DNA of 64,000 nt from Enterococcus_D entomosocium (GCF_030441895.1 NZ_JARJAS010000009.1), one strand, 5' to 3'. Positions 50,183-58,766 are shown, counted from the first letter of the stretch. Numbers and translations are program-made. The notes: generated by a model from the letters alone, not told the origin.

Positions 50183-51181
50183 ATGAAACTGGGTGTTTTA
50201 AAAGCATACAAATTTCGGATCTATCCTAATGGACAGCAAAAACAGTTTTTCATCGAAACCTTCGGCTGTGTTCGGTTTACGTACAATCAACTGCTGGAGG
50301 CGAAGATGGAGGAGCTGGCCAACAATGAAGCAAAGCAAGGGTTGACGCCAGCCAAACTAAAAAAGGAGTATCCTTTTTTGAAGGAGACCGATAGTTTGGC
50401 ATTGGCGAATGCACAAAGGAATCTGGACCGAGCGTTTCGAAATTACTTCCAAAAGCGGGCTGGCTTTCCAAAAATGAAAACCAAAAAAAGTATTTGGCAA
50501 TCGTATACTACGAATAATCAGCAGCACACCATTTACTTTGAAGAGGATCAAATCAAGCTGCCAAAGCTCAAAACACTGGTTCCAGTAAAAAAGCATCGGG
50601 AAATCAAAGGGAAAATCAAATCGGCAACGATCTCAGCGAAAAACAATGAAGAGTTTTATATCTCGATTCTTTGTTTGGAAGAGATCACACCACTCCCGAA
50701 ACAGCAAGCGTCTATCGCAGTTGTTTATGATCCGCAGCAGCTGATCAAAGCCAACCAATCGGTACCGGTCACTTGTGAGCATGCGATCCAAACAAAACAG
50801 AAGCTGACACGAGCAGAACGCAAACTTCAGGTGAAAGCTACGGCGGTCAAACGGAAAAAAATCCTTTTGACTCAGGCACGAAATTATCAGAAGCTAAAAG
50901 GAAAAGTCGCTCGCCTCTATCGTTTTCACTGCTGTCAAAAGCGGGAATTCATCGATCAAGTCAGTTATCATCTCGTAAAACAGTACGATACGATCTATTT
51001 GGAACAAATTGCTGAAGAAACGGTTCTAAAAGCCGGTCATTACAGCATCAGCGACTGGCATCAGTTTGTTCGCAAAATCCAGTACAAGGCTCAGTGGTAC
51101 GGCAAAGAACTGCGTTTTGTCACGTTGGACACGCAGGACCAACAGAAGCTGGAACGGCTCTCAGGCGAAATGAGCAGCTGA
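50183..51181 (+). CDS. tldR: Nuclease-dead TnpB derivative (TldR-like RNA-guided repressor), oppF-associated
   Basis: A 332-residue TnpB/Fanzor-like protein. The N-terminal KAYKFRIYPN and GCVRFTYNQLLEAKMEE are the TnpB WED/REC start; RAFRNYFQKRAGFPKMKTKK follows. The RuvC core is broken: the usual GIDLG is replaced by AVVYD (residues 179-183) so the first catalytic Asp is lost, the Glu in YLEQI (E274) remains, and after QYKAQWYGKELRFV the protein stops 20 residues on, without the zinc finger or the last Asp. There is no TnpA gene or insertion-sequence end nearby. It begins 30 bases after oppF with AGGAGG close to the ATG. Such TldR proteins bind guide RNA and repress promoters. Confidence 0.88.
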   Translation: MKLGVLKAYKFRIYPNGQQKQFFIETFGCVRFTYNQLLEAKMEELANNEAKQGLTPAKLKKEYPFLKETDSLALANAQRNLDRAFRNYFQKRAGFPKMKTKKSIWQSYTTNNQQHTIYFEEDQIKLPKLKTLVPVKKHREIKGKIKSATISAKNNEEFYISILCLEEITPLPKQQASIAVVYDPQQLIKANQSVPVTCEHAIQTKQKLTRAERKLQVKATAVKRKKILLTQARNYQKLKGKVARLYRFHCCQKREFIDQVSYHLVKQYDTIYLEQIAEETVLKAGHYSISDWHQFVRKIQYKAQWYGKELRFVTLDTQDQQKLERLSGEMSS

Positions 51182-51328
51182 TCCGCTTGAACTGGAAGGA
51201 ACGCCAGGGATCGCCTAGGGTATAGAAAAAATCTTTATGATTTTTGTTTCTAGGAACCACGTTCACTAATTATGATTAACCAGCAACCCCTTGCCAAACT
51301 ACAGTTTAGCAGGGGGTTGTATTTTTTT
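51182..51328 (+). ncRNA. Candidate TldR guide RNA (scaffold plus guide)
   Basis: The scaffold hairpin CCTAG (51214-51218) with CTAGG (51250-51254) encloses TAGAAA and TTTCTA arms with an A/T-rich inner stem. After GAACCACGTTCAC (ending 51266) the proposed guide begins at 51267 with TAATTATGATTAACC, followed by a terminator at 51284. In TnpB systems the omega RNA ends at the element's right end and the adjoining sequence acts as guide; this layout fits. The exact scaffold/guide border is inferred from the match to the oppA promoter. Confidence 0.6.
51284..51328 (+). terminator. Terminator of the opp-tldR-guide transcript
   Basis: CAACCCCTTGC and GCAGGGGGTTG arms (one wobble) followed by seven T. 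It ends the transcript that includes the candidate guide RNA and overlaps the end of the convergent Nudix gene. Confidence 0.85.
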
Positions 51329-52157
51329 ACATTTTATCACCTAAAAATGCGTCATTTAAGCGATAGATCTTTGAGGGACGCCCGATGCCAACGGGCTTTT
51401 CGCCGACCTCCGTAAAATATTGAAGCATGGATTTTTTAAAGTTGGAATGATCGATCATTTTAAAATCGATCCCTAAAAACTTGGCGAATACTTTGCGGGC
51501 TTCCGTGATCGAAAAATCTTTGCCTAACACAAGAAGCACTTGCGGCTCGTGTTCCATCTTGTTGGCAACCCGTTTGAAGGCTTTGAGAATGATCGCGCTG
51601 TGGTCAAAAGCCAGCGTATCTTTTCCAACAGAGGCACCAGTCACCAGGTCAAGAATGATCTCGATCTCACCGCTGGTCAAATAGATTTGATTGGCTTTTC
51701 TTTCCAGAGAAAACCAGCGTACCTGATTCGCATCGTCCCCAGCACTTAAGGGCTCTTCACCAATAAATGCCAAATAGCTGACGGTGATTACCCACCCACG
51801 CGGATCACGACCAGGGGTGCTGAAGGTGTGCAGCTGTTCGATGTTTTGTTTGGAGATGGTGACCCCGATCTCTTCTTGGGTTTCACGGATCACACTTTGG
51901 CCTGTCGATTCATTCGGATTGACGAAGCCCCCCGGCAATGCCCAAGAATTGCGGAAGGGATGGCCTTTTCTTTGGATCAGCGCAATTTTGAGTTGTTCTT
52001 CTTCTTTGTTGTAACACATCAACACCATATCGACGGTTACGGAGGGTTTCTCGTATTTCGGCTGATCTTGTGTCTGATACCACGTAAGAAAGTCTGCTTC
52101 AGAAGCTTCTTTCTCATAGTAGTGTTTTTCAGCTGATTTTGAGGTAAATTCTTTCAT
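51327..52157 (-). CDS. Nudix hydrolase with NrtR-type winged helix
   Basis: A 276-residue two-domain protein. Residues about 35-170 are a Nudix domain with a complete Nudix box (GGFVNPNESTGQSVIRETQEEIGV, in which G, E, RE, EE and G are all in place). Residues about 185-276 resemble the C-terminal winged-helix of NrtR regulators (FAKFLGIDFKMIDHSNFKKSMLQYF...GRPSKIYRLND). NrtR proteins sense ADP-ribose and repress NAD metabolism genes. Here the Nudix box looks catalytic, so it could be an enzyme, a regulator or both. No NAD gene is next to it. Confidence 0.82.
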   Translation of the reverse strand: MKEFTSKSAEKHYYEKEASEADFLTWYQTQDQPKYEKPSVTVDMVLMCYNKEEEQLKIALIQRKGHPFRNSWALPGGFVNPNESTGQSVIRETQEEIGVTISKQNIEQLHTFSTPGRDPRGWVITVSYLAFIGEEPLSAGDDANQVRWFSLERKANQIYLTSGEIEIILDLVTGASVGKDTLAFDHSAIILKAFKRVANKMEHEPQVLLVLGKDFSITEARKVFAKFLGIDFKMIDHSNFKKSMLQYFTEVGEKPVGIGRPSKIYRLNDAFLGDKM

Positions 52158-52207
52158 TGGTTTCTCCTGCCTTAGATAAAGTAAGTAACTGAGCGCGATG
52201 GTTTTCC

Positions 52208-52483
52208 TTAACGGAAAAAATAAGGAACGATCAAATTAATGAAAAACAGTGCGAGATAAAGCCAAGAAGACCGAGGGTGTTCTTTGAGTGCTAAATAGCC
52301 CCAAAGAGCGATCCATAGCAGAAAAGCTACCCGTAGGATTGCCAGCGCTGTCGCAAAAAGCGCCGCGTAATCATGGCTGTTGAAGTAAGCAAACAAAAAG
52401 GGGTAACCTGTGGTTGAAAAGAGCAAGTGCCCCACAGAAAGCGCGGTTAAAAGCAAAAAATGCTGTTTGTTTTTTCGAGTCAT
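52208..52483 (-). CDS. Small membrane protein of unknown function
   Basis: A 91-residue protein with about three hydrophobic helices (FLLLTALSVGHLLFSTTGYPFLF, AALFATALAILRVAFLLWIALWGYLAL, LYLALFFINLIVPYFF). The start at 52483 follows AAAGGA; the longer frame begins near the promoter region and lacks a ribosome-binding site. It lies 50 bases downstream of the Nudix-NrtR gene on the same strand in reverse order. Unrecognised. Confidence 0.6.
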   Translation of the reverse strand: MTRKNKQHFLLLTALSVGHLLFSTTGYPFLFAYFNSHDYAALFATALAILRVAFLLWIALWGYLALKEHPRSSWLYLALFFINLIVPYFFR

Positions 52484-52610
52484 AGCGTTCCTTTCTATAA
52501 GAGAAGTCTTCCTCATTATAGCAAAAGAAGTACCTGTTAATCAAAGAGAGATAAAACACCTTTATTTCTTATGAGATTCGTTGTCAGGATCAGATTCTTC
52601 CCCTAGAACA

Positions 52611-52639
52611 TTGAAGTGAACGGCTATCTGCGCTATGAT
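52611..52639 (+). promoter_or_regulatory. Upstream promoter of metG
   Basis: TTGAAG, 17 bases, TATGAT. Confidence 0.5.
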
Positions 52640-52780
52640 AATTAGTAGAAAAGAAATACTCAAATCTGCTGGTTTATTTGCTGCGTTTTAAGGACGAAAA
52701 CGATTCCTTTGCTTCTTTTAGAGCATGAAGAAAGGTCTTATTATGTCCGCTTTTTTGATTAAATTTATAGCATTTTTGGG

Positions 52781-52809
52781 TTGCGAACTGTATACTACCT
52801 AAGTATACA
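52781..52809 (+). promoter_or_regulatory. Proximal promoter of metG
   Basis: TTGCGA, 17 bases, TATACA, with a GTATAC inverted repeat around 52790-52808. Only 30 bases remain to the start codon; no T-box is present, unlike metNPQ. Confidence 0.55.
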
Positions 52810-52839
52810 CTTTACTAGTGAAAAGGAGGACTTGCGTCC

Positions 52840-54846
52840 ATGGCTGAAAAAGAAACATTCTATATTACGACGCCAATTTATTATCCAAGCGGCAAGCTGC
52901 ATATCGGGAATTCTTACACGACGATCGCTTGTGATGCGGTAGCACGATACAAACGATTGATGGGCTTTGATGTCTTTTATTTAACGGGTGTCGATGAGCA
53001 CGGTCAAAAAATCGAGAAAAAAGCAGAAGAACTTGGCGTAGATCCGCAAGAATACGTCGACAAAATGGCAGCTGACGTCAAGAAATTATGGAACACACTA
53101 GACATCAGTTATGACAAATTTATCCGTACAACGGATGACTACCATAAAACAGCCGTTCAAAAAATCTTCCAGCAATTGCTTGATCAAGGAGATATCTATC
53201 TTGGTGAATATGAAGGCTGGTATTCTGTTTCTGATGAAGAATACTTTACTGAAACGCAATTAGCAGAAGTTTACCGAGATGAAGAGGGCAAAGTCATCGG
53301 CGGCAAAGCGCCAAGCGGTCATGAGGTAGAATTGGTGAAGGAATCTTCTTATTTCTTCCGCATGAGCAAATACGCCGATCGTTTGGTTCAATACTATGAT
53401 GAACATCCAGAGTTCATTCAACCAGAATCACGCAAAAATGAAATGCTGAATAACTTCATCAAACCAGGTTTAGAAGACCTGGCTGTTTCCAGAACGACCT
53501 TTAAATGGGGCATTCCTGTCACGGCTAGTCCTGAACACGTGGTGTATGTTTGGATCGATGCGTTATCTAACTATATTACGGCATTAGGCTATGGCTCAGA
53601 GGACGATTCCTTGTTCCAAAAATACTGGCCAGCTGACGTGCATATGGTTGGGAAAGAAATCGTGCGTTTCCATACGATCTATTGGCCAATCATGCTGATG
53701 GCCTTAGACTTGCCCTTACCGAAAAAAATCTTTGGTCATGGCTGGTTGATGATGAAAGACGGCAAGATGTCGAAATCAAAAGGCAATGTCGTTTATCCAG
53801 AAATGTTAGTGGAGCGCTACAGCTTAGATGCGTTGCGTTACTATCTATTACGGGCGGTTCCTTTTGGTAGCGATGGTGTGTTTACACCAGAAGATTTCGT
53901 TTCTCGTTTGAACTACGATCTAGCCAACGACTTAGGCAACCTGCTGAATCGGACGATCGCCATGATCAATAAATATTGTGATGGCTTAGTGCCCGATTAT
54001 GCCTCAAAAGTAACGCCTTTTGATAGCGAGCTGTCAACGACTGCGGCCAATGTGGTTGGTCGTTACCATGAAGCCATGGATAAAATGGAATTCAGTACGG
54101 CATTGTCAGAAGTTTGGACATTGATTTCCCGTGCCAACAAATACATTGACGAAACCCAACCATGGGTGTTAGCCAAAGAAGAAGAAAAGCGCGCGGAATT
54201 AAACAGTGTGATGGTTCATTTGGCGGAAAGCTTACGCATCGTTGCGATCTTATTGCAACCGGTGATGACAGAAACACCAGCCAACATTTTCCAACAATTA
54301 GGATTGGCTTCTGTTGCCATGGATCTGAAAGATTTACGCTTTGGTGAATTTCCAAGTGGCACGAAAGTCGTTGCCAAAGGCACACCGATTTTCCCTCGGT
54401 TGGAACTTGAAACAGAAGTAGCCTACATCCAAAAGAAAATGGCTGAAGGGACACAAAGTCCAGAAGAAACAGTCAAATGGAATCCAGAAGAAACCACATT
54501 GCAATCAGACAAAGCCGAGATCAAATACGAAGACTTCGACAAGATCGAATTAAAAGTGGCAGAAGTCGTTGATTGTCAAAAAGTCAAAGGGGCCGACAAG
54601 CTGCTACAATTCCGCTTAGCTGCGGGAGATGATCAAGATCGTCAAATTTTATCGGGGATTGCTGAATTTTATCCAGAACCACAAGATTTGATCGGCAAAA
54701 AAGTCGTGATCGTTGCCAACTTGAAACCACGGAAAATGCGGGGGCAAGTCAGCCAAGGAATGATCCTTTCTGCAGAAGACAATGATGGTCGCCTGCAAAT
54801 CGTGGAAGCGCCAAAAGGCATGCCAAACGGCTCGGTCATCGCTTGA
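52840..54846 (+). CDS. metG: Methionyl-tRNA synthetase
   Basis: A 668-residue class I synthetase: HIGN motif in YPSGKLHIGNSYT (about residues 13-24), KMSKS in DGKMSKSKGN (about residues 305-314), an anticodon-binding helical domain, and a C-terminal EMAP/OB tRNA-binding domain (about 560-668; DFDKIELKVAEVVDCQKVKGADKLLQFR). It charges tRNA-Met. The AAGGAGG ribosome-binding site is good. No zinc-knuckle cysteines are seen in the connecting domain, as in the Gram-positive type 1. Confidence 0.94.
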   Translation: MAEKETFYITTPIYYPSGKLHIGNSYTTIACDAVARYKRLMGFDVFYLTGVDEHGQKIEKKAEELGVDPQEYVDKMAADVKKLWNTLDISYDKFIRTTDDYHKTAVQKIFQQLLDQGDIYLGEYEGWYSVSDEEYFTETQLAEVYRDEEGKVIGGKAPSGHEVELVKESSYFFRMSKYADRLVQYYDEHPEFIQPESRKNEMLNNFIKPGLEDLAVSRTTFKWGIPVTASPEHVVYVWIDALSNYITALGYGSEDDSLFQKYWPADVHMVGKEIVRFHTIYWPIMLMALDLPLPKKIFGHGWLMMKDGKMSKSKGNVVYPEMLVERYSLDALRYYLLRAVPFGSDGVFTPEDFVSRLNYDLANDLGNLLNRTIAMINKYCDGLVPDYASKVTPFDSELSTTAANVVGRYHEAMDKMEFSTALSEVWTLISRANKYIDETQPWVLAKEEEKRAELNSVMVHLAESLRIVAILLQPVMTETPANIFQQLGLASVAMDLKDLRFGEFPSGTKVVAKGTPIFPRLELETEVAYIQKKMAEGTQSPEETVKWNPEETTLQSDKAEIKYEDFDKIELKVAEVVDCQKVKGADKLLQFRLAAGDDQDRQILSGIAEFYPEPQDLIGKKVVIVANLKPRKMRGQVSQGMILSAEDNDGRLQIVEAPKGMPNGSVIA

Positions 54847-54888
54847 TTTTTAGGAGAAATTCTTTGTTGAATTTCAGCGAAAATAAAA

Positions 54889-54917
54889 TTGCCAGACCCG
54901 AAAAGTTTTTGTATAAT
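54889..54917 (+). promoter_or_regulatory. Promoter of the riboswitch-controlled P-type ATPase gene
   Basis: TTGCCA, 17 bases, TATAAT, about 20 bases before the riboswitch. Confidence 0.8.
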
Positions 54918-54934
54918 GTAGGTTATTGATATGA

Positions 54935-55061
54935 ACATGAGGGAGTAATTGGCGGATTTTATCTGCGGCAGTATCACCATCCTGAAAGAAATTTCTGGTG
55001 CTGTCTTAAACAGTGAGACTTATGTATGCTTAGACAGTGCATACATAAGTCTATTTTTTTT
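54935..55061 (+). ncRNA. yybP-ykoY (manganese) riboswitch
   Basis: Begins with the conserved GAGGGAGTA element (54939-54947), has a variable stem (GGCGGATTTTATCTGC), and ends with the second conserved part CAGTGAGACTTATGTA near 55011. The last helix is the terminator (AGACTTATGTATGC with GCATACATAAGTCT, T-run 55054-55061). The class binds manganese and turns on manganese exporters; the gene downstream is a P-type ATPase of the kind often controlled by this riboswitch (yoaB in Lactococcus). Confidence 0.88.
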
Positions 55062-55108
55062 CATATCATGTACAATAAAGGAAGAGTAAGTATAAAAGGA
55101 GGAGAAAC

Positions 55109-57787
55109 ATGTCAGAAGAAAACAAAAAGGAGCAGCTATCGCAGGCGTTTTATGCGCAAGAAGCGCAGCATGTTCTGGAAGAAATGCAAACAGATGCCAA
55201 TGGATTAACGAACGATGAAGCGCAAAAACGCTTATCTGAGTATGGTCCCAACGAATTAGAAGAAGGCAAAAAGAAATCGATGGCACAAAAATTCTTTGAG
55301 CAATTCAAGGATTTGATGATCATCGTTTTGCTAGCGGCGGCGATTATCTCAGCAGTCGTTTCCCATGAAGTCGTGGACTCAATTATTATTTTAGCAGTTG
55401 TCATTATCAACGCGATCATGGGTGTTGTTCAAGAGGCAAAGGCAGAGCAGGCCATCGAAGCACTAAGAGAAATGTCCACACCAAATGCCAATGTCCTGCG
55501 TAATGGTCATACCGTCACCATCAAGAGCGATGAATTGGTTCCGGGGGATATTGTCCTATTAGAAGCTGGCGATGTCGTACCGGCAGATTTACGCCTCTTA
55601 GAAGCAAGTTCGTTAAAAATTGAAGAAGCCGCTTTGACCGGTGAATCCGTACCAGTCGAAAAAGAATTGACTGTCATCGAAGGGACGGATGTCGGGATCG
55701 GCGATCGCGTCAATATGGCTTATTCAAACAGTAATGTGACCTATGGCCGCGGAAAAGGGGTCGTGGTCAATACAGGGATGGGAACCGAAGTTGGGAAAAT
55801 CGCTGGCATGCTAGCTAGCGCCCAAGAAACCGAAACACCATTGAAACGTAACTTAAATGAACTAGGAAAATTCCTGACGATCGCCATCATTATCATTGCA
55901 GTGATCATGTTCTTTGTTGGAACGATCTTTAACAATACGTCATGGGTCGACATGCTATTGACTTCGATCTCATTAGCAGTAGCGGCGATCCCAGAAGGGC
56001 TGCCAGCGATCGTAACGATCATCTTAGCCTTAGGTACGCAAGTAATGGCGAAACGAAATGCAGTGATCCGTAAATTACCAGCGGTTGAAACCCTTGGGGC
56101 AACGGATATTATCGCTTCTGATAAAACTGGTACTTTGACGTTGAATCAAATGACCGTGGAAAAATTGTATGTCAATAACAAACAACATGCTGCTTCAGAA
56201 GATATTCCGTTAGACAACATGGCATTAAAAGTCATGAACTTTGCCAATGATACAAAATTTGGTGAAGAAGGCAACTTGATCGGTGATCCGACCGAGACCG
56301 CATTGGTGCAATTCGGGATGGATCAAGGATTCCATGTGCGGGATCTCGTCAATCAAGAACCACGGATAGCGGATCTGCCCTTTGATTCTGACCGAAAACT
56401 TATGAGTACGATCCACCAACAAGAAGACGGCCGCTATTTAGTTGCTGTCAAAGGTGCACCGGATGTCTTACTAGGCAGAACCTCAAAAGTACTATTGGAT
56501 GGCCAAGAGCTACCAATGACGAATGAAGAAAAAGAAAAAATCTTATTCAACAATACCGATATGGCAAAACAAGCGCTGCGGGTATTGGGAATGGCCTACA
56601 AATACGTAGATCAAGTGCCAGAAAACTTAGAATCAGAAATCGTCGAAAATGATTTGGTCTTTGCTGGCTTAGTCGGAATGATTGACCCAGAACGGGCAGA
56701 AGCAGCCGATGCGGTACGTTTAGCCAAAGAAGCTGGGATTCGTCCCATCATGATCACCGGAGACCACCGGGATACAGCTGAAGCCATTGCGGGACGTTTA
56801 GGGATCATCAAACCGGGCGATGATGATGCTGTCTTGACCGGCGCTGAACTCAATAAAATGAGCGAAGAAGAGTTTGCCCAAAAGGTAGCCCACTATTCAG
56901 TCTATGCGCGGGTATCGCCGGAACATAAAGTCCGCATCGTCAAAGCTTGGCAGCAAGAAGGCAAAGTCGTTGCCATGACCGGTGACGGGGTCAACGATGC
57001 ACCATCACTGAAGCAAGCCGATATTGGTGTTGGCATGGGGATCACAGGTACCGAAGTTTCTAAAGGTGCTTCCGATATGGTCCTAGCAGATGACAACTTT
57101 GCTACGATCGTCGTAGCAGTGGAAGAAGGACGTAAAGTTTTCTCCAATATTCAAAAAGCGATTCAATACTTGCTAGCCGCTAACCTAGGGGAAGTTTTGA
57201 CCTTGTTCTTAGCAACCTTGTGGGGTTGGGACTCGCTATTGCCGATCCACTTGCTTTGGATCAACCTAGTAACGGATACCTTCCCAGCAATTGCCTTAGG
57301 AATGGAGCCTGCTGAAAAAGATTTAATGAAGCATGCACCGCGGGGACGCAGTTCCAACTTCTTCTCCGGTGGTGTGATGAGTAGTATCATCTACCAAGGG
57401 ATCTTAGAAGCGGCAACCGTGCTGTTCGTTTATTGGTCAGCGATCCAATGGCCCGTTCACAATACGTACGATGCGATCCATGCCGATGCCTTAACGATGG
57501 CCTTTGCCACGTTAGGATTGATGCAATTGTTCCATGCCTTCAACGTCAAATCGATCCATCAGTCGCTCTTTAAAGTAGGAGCATTTAGAAACAAAGCCTT
57601 CAACTGGGCGATCCTGTTGTCCTTTGCGTTGATGCTAGTGATCTTCATTGTGCCAGGATTAAACGATATCTTCCGTGTCGCACACCTTGACTTGTATCAA
57701 TGGGGCATCGTTTTAGGCGCCTCCTTTGCGATCATTCCAGTCGTTGAGATCGTCAAAGCGATCCAACGAGCAATGGGACGCAAATAA
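55109..57787 (+). CDS. P-type cation-transporting ATPase (calcium/manganese export type)
   Basis: An 892-residue P2-type ATPase. N-terminal cation-ATPase domain, TGES (dephosphorylation), PEGLPA in the M4 helix (metal binding), phosphorylation site DKTGTLTLNQ, KGAPDVLL (nucleotide), TGDHRDTA and GDGVNDAP, and ten or so helices. Sequence motifs fit the PMCA-like calcium pumps; the manganese riboswitch upstream argues for manganese export in vivo, as shown for relatives such as YoaB. The ribosome-binding site is GGAGG. No accessory gene follows. Confidence 0.9.
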   Translation: MSEENKKEQLSQAFYAQEAQHVLEEMQTDANGLTNDEAQKRLSEYGPNELEEGKKKSMAQKFFEQFKDLMIIVLLAAAIISAVVSHEVVDSIIILAVVIINAIMGVVQEAKAEQAIEALREMSTPNANVLRNGHTVTIKSDELVPGDIVLLEAGDVVPADLRLLEASSLKIEEAALTGESVPVEKELTVIEGTDVGIGDRVNMAYSNSNVTYGRGKGVVVNTGMGTEVGKIAGMLASAQETETPLKRNLNELGKFLTIAIIIIAVIMFFVGTIFNNTSWVDMLLTSISLAVAAIPEGLPAIVTIILALGTQVMAKRNAVIRKLPAVETLGATDIIASDKTGTLTLNQMTVEKLYVNNKQHAASEDIPLDNMALKVMNFANDTKFGEEGNLIGDPTETALVQFGMDQGFHVRDLVNQEPRIADLPFDSDRKLMSTIHQQEDGRYLVAVKGAPDVLLGRTSKVLLDGQELPMTNEEKEKILFNNTDMAKQALRVLGMAYKYVDQVPENLESEIVENDLVFAGLVGMIDPERAEAADAVRLAKEAGIRPIMITGDHRDTAEAIAGRLGIIKPGDDDAVLTGAELNKMSEEEFAQKVAHYSVYARVSPEHKVRIVKAWQQEGKVVAMTGDGVNDAPSLKQADIGVGMGITGTEVSKGASDMVLADDNFATIVVAVEEGRKVFSNIQKAIQYLLAANLGEVLTLFLATLWGWDSLLPIHLLWINLVTDTFPAIALGMEPAEKDLMKHAPRGRSSNFFSGGVMSSIIYQGILEAATVLFVYWSAIQWPVHNTYDAIHADALTMAFATLGLMQLFHAFNVKSIHQSLFKVGAFRNKAFNWAILLSFALMLVIFIVPGLNDIFRVAHLDLYQWGIVLGASFAIIPVVEIVKAIQRAMGRK

Positions 57788-57812
57788 GCCAAAAATAAAC
57801 AGAAAAACAACG

Positions 57813-57860
57813 AATGGTCTGCTGTCCTTCTCCATGGGCAGCAGGCCTTTTTTTGCTGGA
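57813..57860 (+). terminator. Terminator after the P-type ATPase gene
   Basis: GGTCTGCTGTCC pairs imperfectly with GGGCAGCAGGCC, followed by a T-run. It is an imperfect stem but well placed. Confidence 0.7.
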
Positions 57861-57958
57861 TTATTTTCGATAAACCCTATGGCTGTTTCTTGACCTTTTC
57901 ATTTGCAGCAAGAAACGGTAAAATAGAAGATAATAACAAAGAAAGTAGGGGACCCACT

Positions 57959-58387
57959 GTGCGACCAAACTTAGGTTTTTATGTACAAACAATCAACGAT
58001 CTTGTCAAAGAAACAGAAGCAATCGGGGAGAAAATGAATCCCAATTATGAAGAGATCCGCAAAGCGATCGACGAGAAGAAAGAAGCAGAGGTAACACCTG
58101 AGCGGCTAGCTGAGATTACCAGAATTTTTAAAGAAGGCACGGACAAATACCGCTTGATGCTGGAAAAAATCAGCAAATTGCGTCCACCAGCGAATGTGAT
58201 GGGGATCCATAAAAAATTCGAGCGAGCGTATATGAAATATGTTGCCGGCTGTGATGAGATGATTTTGAGTCTGGATAACAAAATCGACCAAGAAGCCTTT
58301 GATGCAGCTGAAGCTAAGCAAGATGAAGCAACGGACGAAATTTCTTTTGCTATTCAACGGATGACCGCTTTATTGTTAAAAAAATGA
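57959..58387 (+). CDS. Hypothetical helical cytosolic protein
   Basis: A 142-residue, mostly helical, charged protein starting MRPNLGFYVQTINDLVKE, from GTG at 57959 with AGGGGA upstream. A longer frame to 57890 lacks a ribosome-binding site and overlaps the promoter region. The segment LRPPANVMGIHKKFERAYMKYVAGCDEMILSLDN looks conserved and helical-bundle-like. I do not recognise a function. Confidence 0.55.
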   Translation: MRPNLGFYVQTINDLVKETEAIGEKMNPNYEEIRKAIDEKKEAEVTPERLAEITRIFKEGTDKYRLMLEKISKLRPPANVMGIHKKFERAYMKYVAGCDEMILSLDNKIDQEAFDAAEAKQDEATDEISFAIQRMTALLLKK

Positions 58388-58466
58388 TAAACATTCAAGT
58401 TAAACAAGAGTTATTTAATTTAACTGTTATGTTTTTCACATGTAAAGTTTTTTTATCGGAGGTATA

Positions 58467-58556
58467 ATGAATTCACAACCAACAACCTTTTTATTTTTCA
58501 TTTTACTCCTTTTGCCATCAGGACTAACCAACCTGATGGTTTTTTTTGTTTTTTAA
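58467..58556 (+). CDS. Possible 29-residue hydrophobic peptide, or short sRNA
   Basis: GGAGG (58458-58462) precedes ATG at 58467, giving MNSQPTTFLFFILLLLPSGL and then TNLMVFFVF. Its last third lies in a terminator hairpin (CCATCAGG with CCTGATGG, 58515-58538). The TATAAT at 58463-58468 overlaps the start, so this may instead be the promoter of a roughly 75-base RNA; both readings are open. Confidence 0.35.
   Translation: MNSQPTTFLFFILLLLPSGLTNLMVFFVF
58514..58548 (+). terminator. Terminator of the small ORF or sRNA
   Basis: CCATCAGG and CCTGATGG arms around AACTAACCAA-like loop, then eight T. Confidence 0.8.
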
Positions 58557-58629
58557 TGAAGTGTTTCCATCAAAAGCGGGGATAGTTTGTGAACAAAATA
58601 TAAAGTTGAAATAGCAAGGAATAGCAAGC

Positions 58630-58659
58630 TTGCGCTTTTTTGTCGATCAATGCTATACT
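58630..58659 (+). promoter_or_regulatory. Promoter of the ABC-F leader
   Basis: TTGCGC, 18 bases, TATACT; transcription should start near 58666. Confidence 0.6.
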
Positions 58660-58678
58660 TAGGGCACTATTAAACGAA

Positions 58679-58705
58679 ATGAGGGATCCTCCATTGAAAA
58701 ATTAA
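58679..58705 (+). CDS. Leader mini-ORF (8 codons) in the ABC-F attenuator
   Basis: ATG followed by codons for RDPPLKN and TAA. No clear ribosome-binding site is visible, but the peptide includes consecutive prolines, which are slow to translate, and it overlaps the 5' arm of the terminator. Inferred regulatory uORF for antibiotic-induced ribosome stalling. Confidence 0.4.
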   Translation: MRDPPLKN

Positions 58706-58766
58706 CCAATTTGTTGAAAGCTGCATGAAACTGTTCCTCCAAGGGGATAGTCTGCAGATTTTCAGG

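Noticed and set aside
50183..51181. Active IS200/IS605 element
   Set aside because: No TnpA gene, no insertion-sequence ends, and the RuvC residues needed for cleavage are missing; the gene is fixed in an operon.
52690..52705. Cre-like GAAAACGATTCC upstream of metG
   Set aside because: Matches only part of the consensus and metG is not expected to be under catabolite control.
52484..52839. T-box or S-box riboswitch before metG
   Set aside because: I see only two promoters and no T-box core or S-box motif; a GTATAC inverted repeat is too short to be a terminator.
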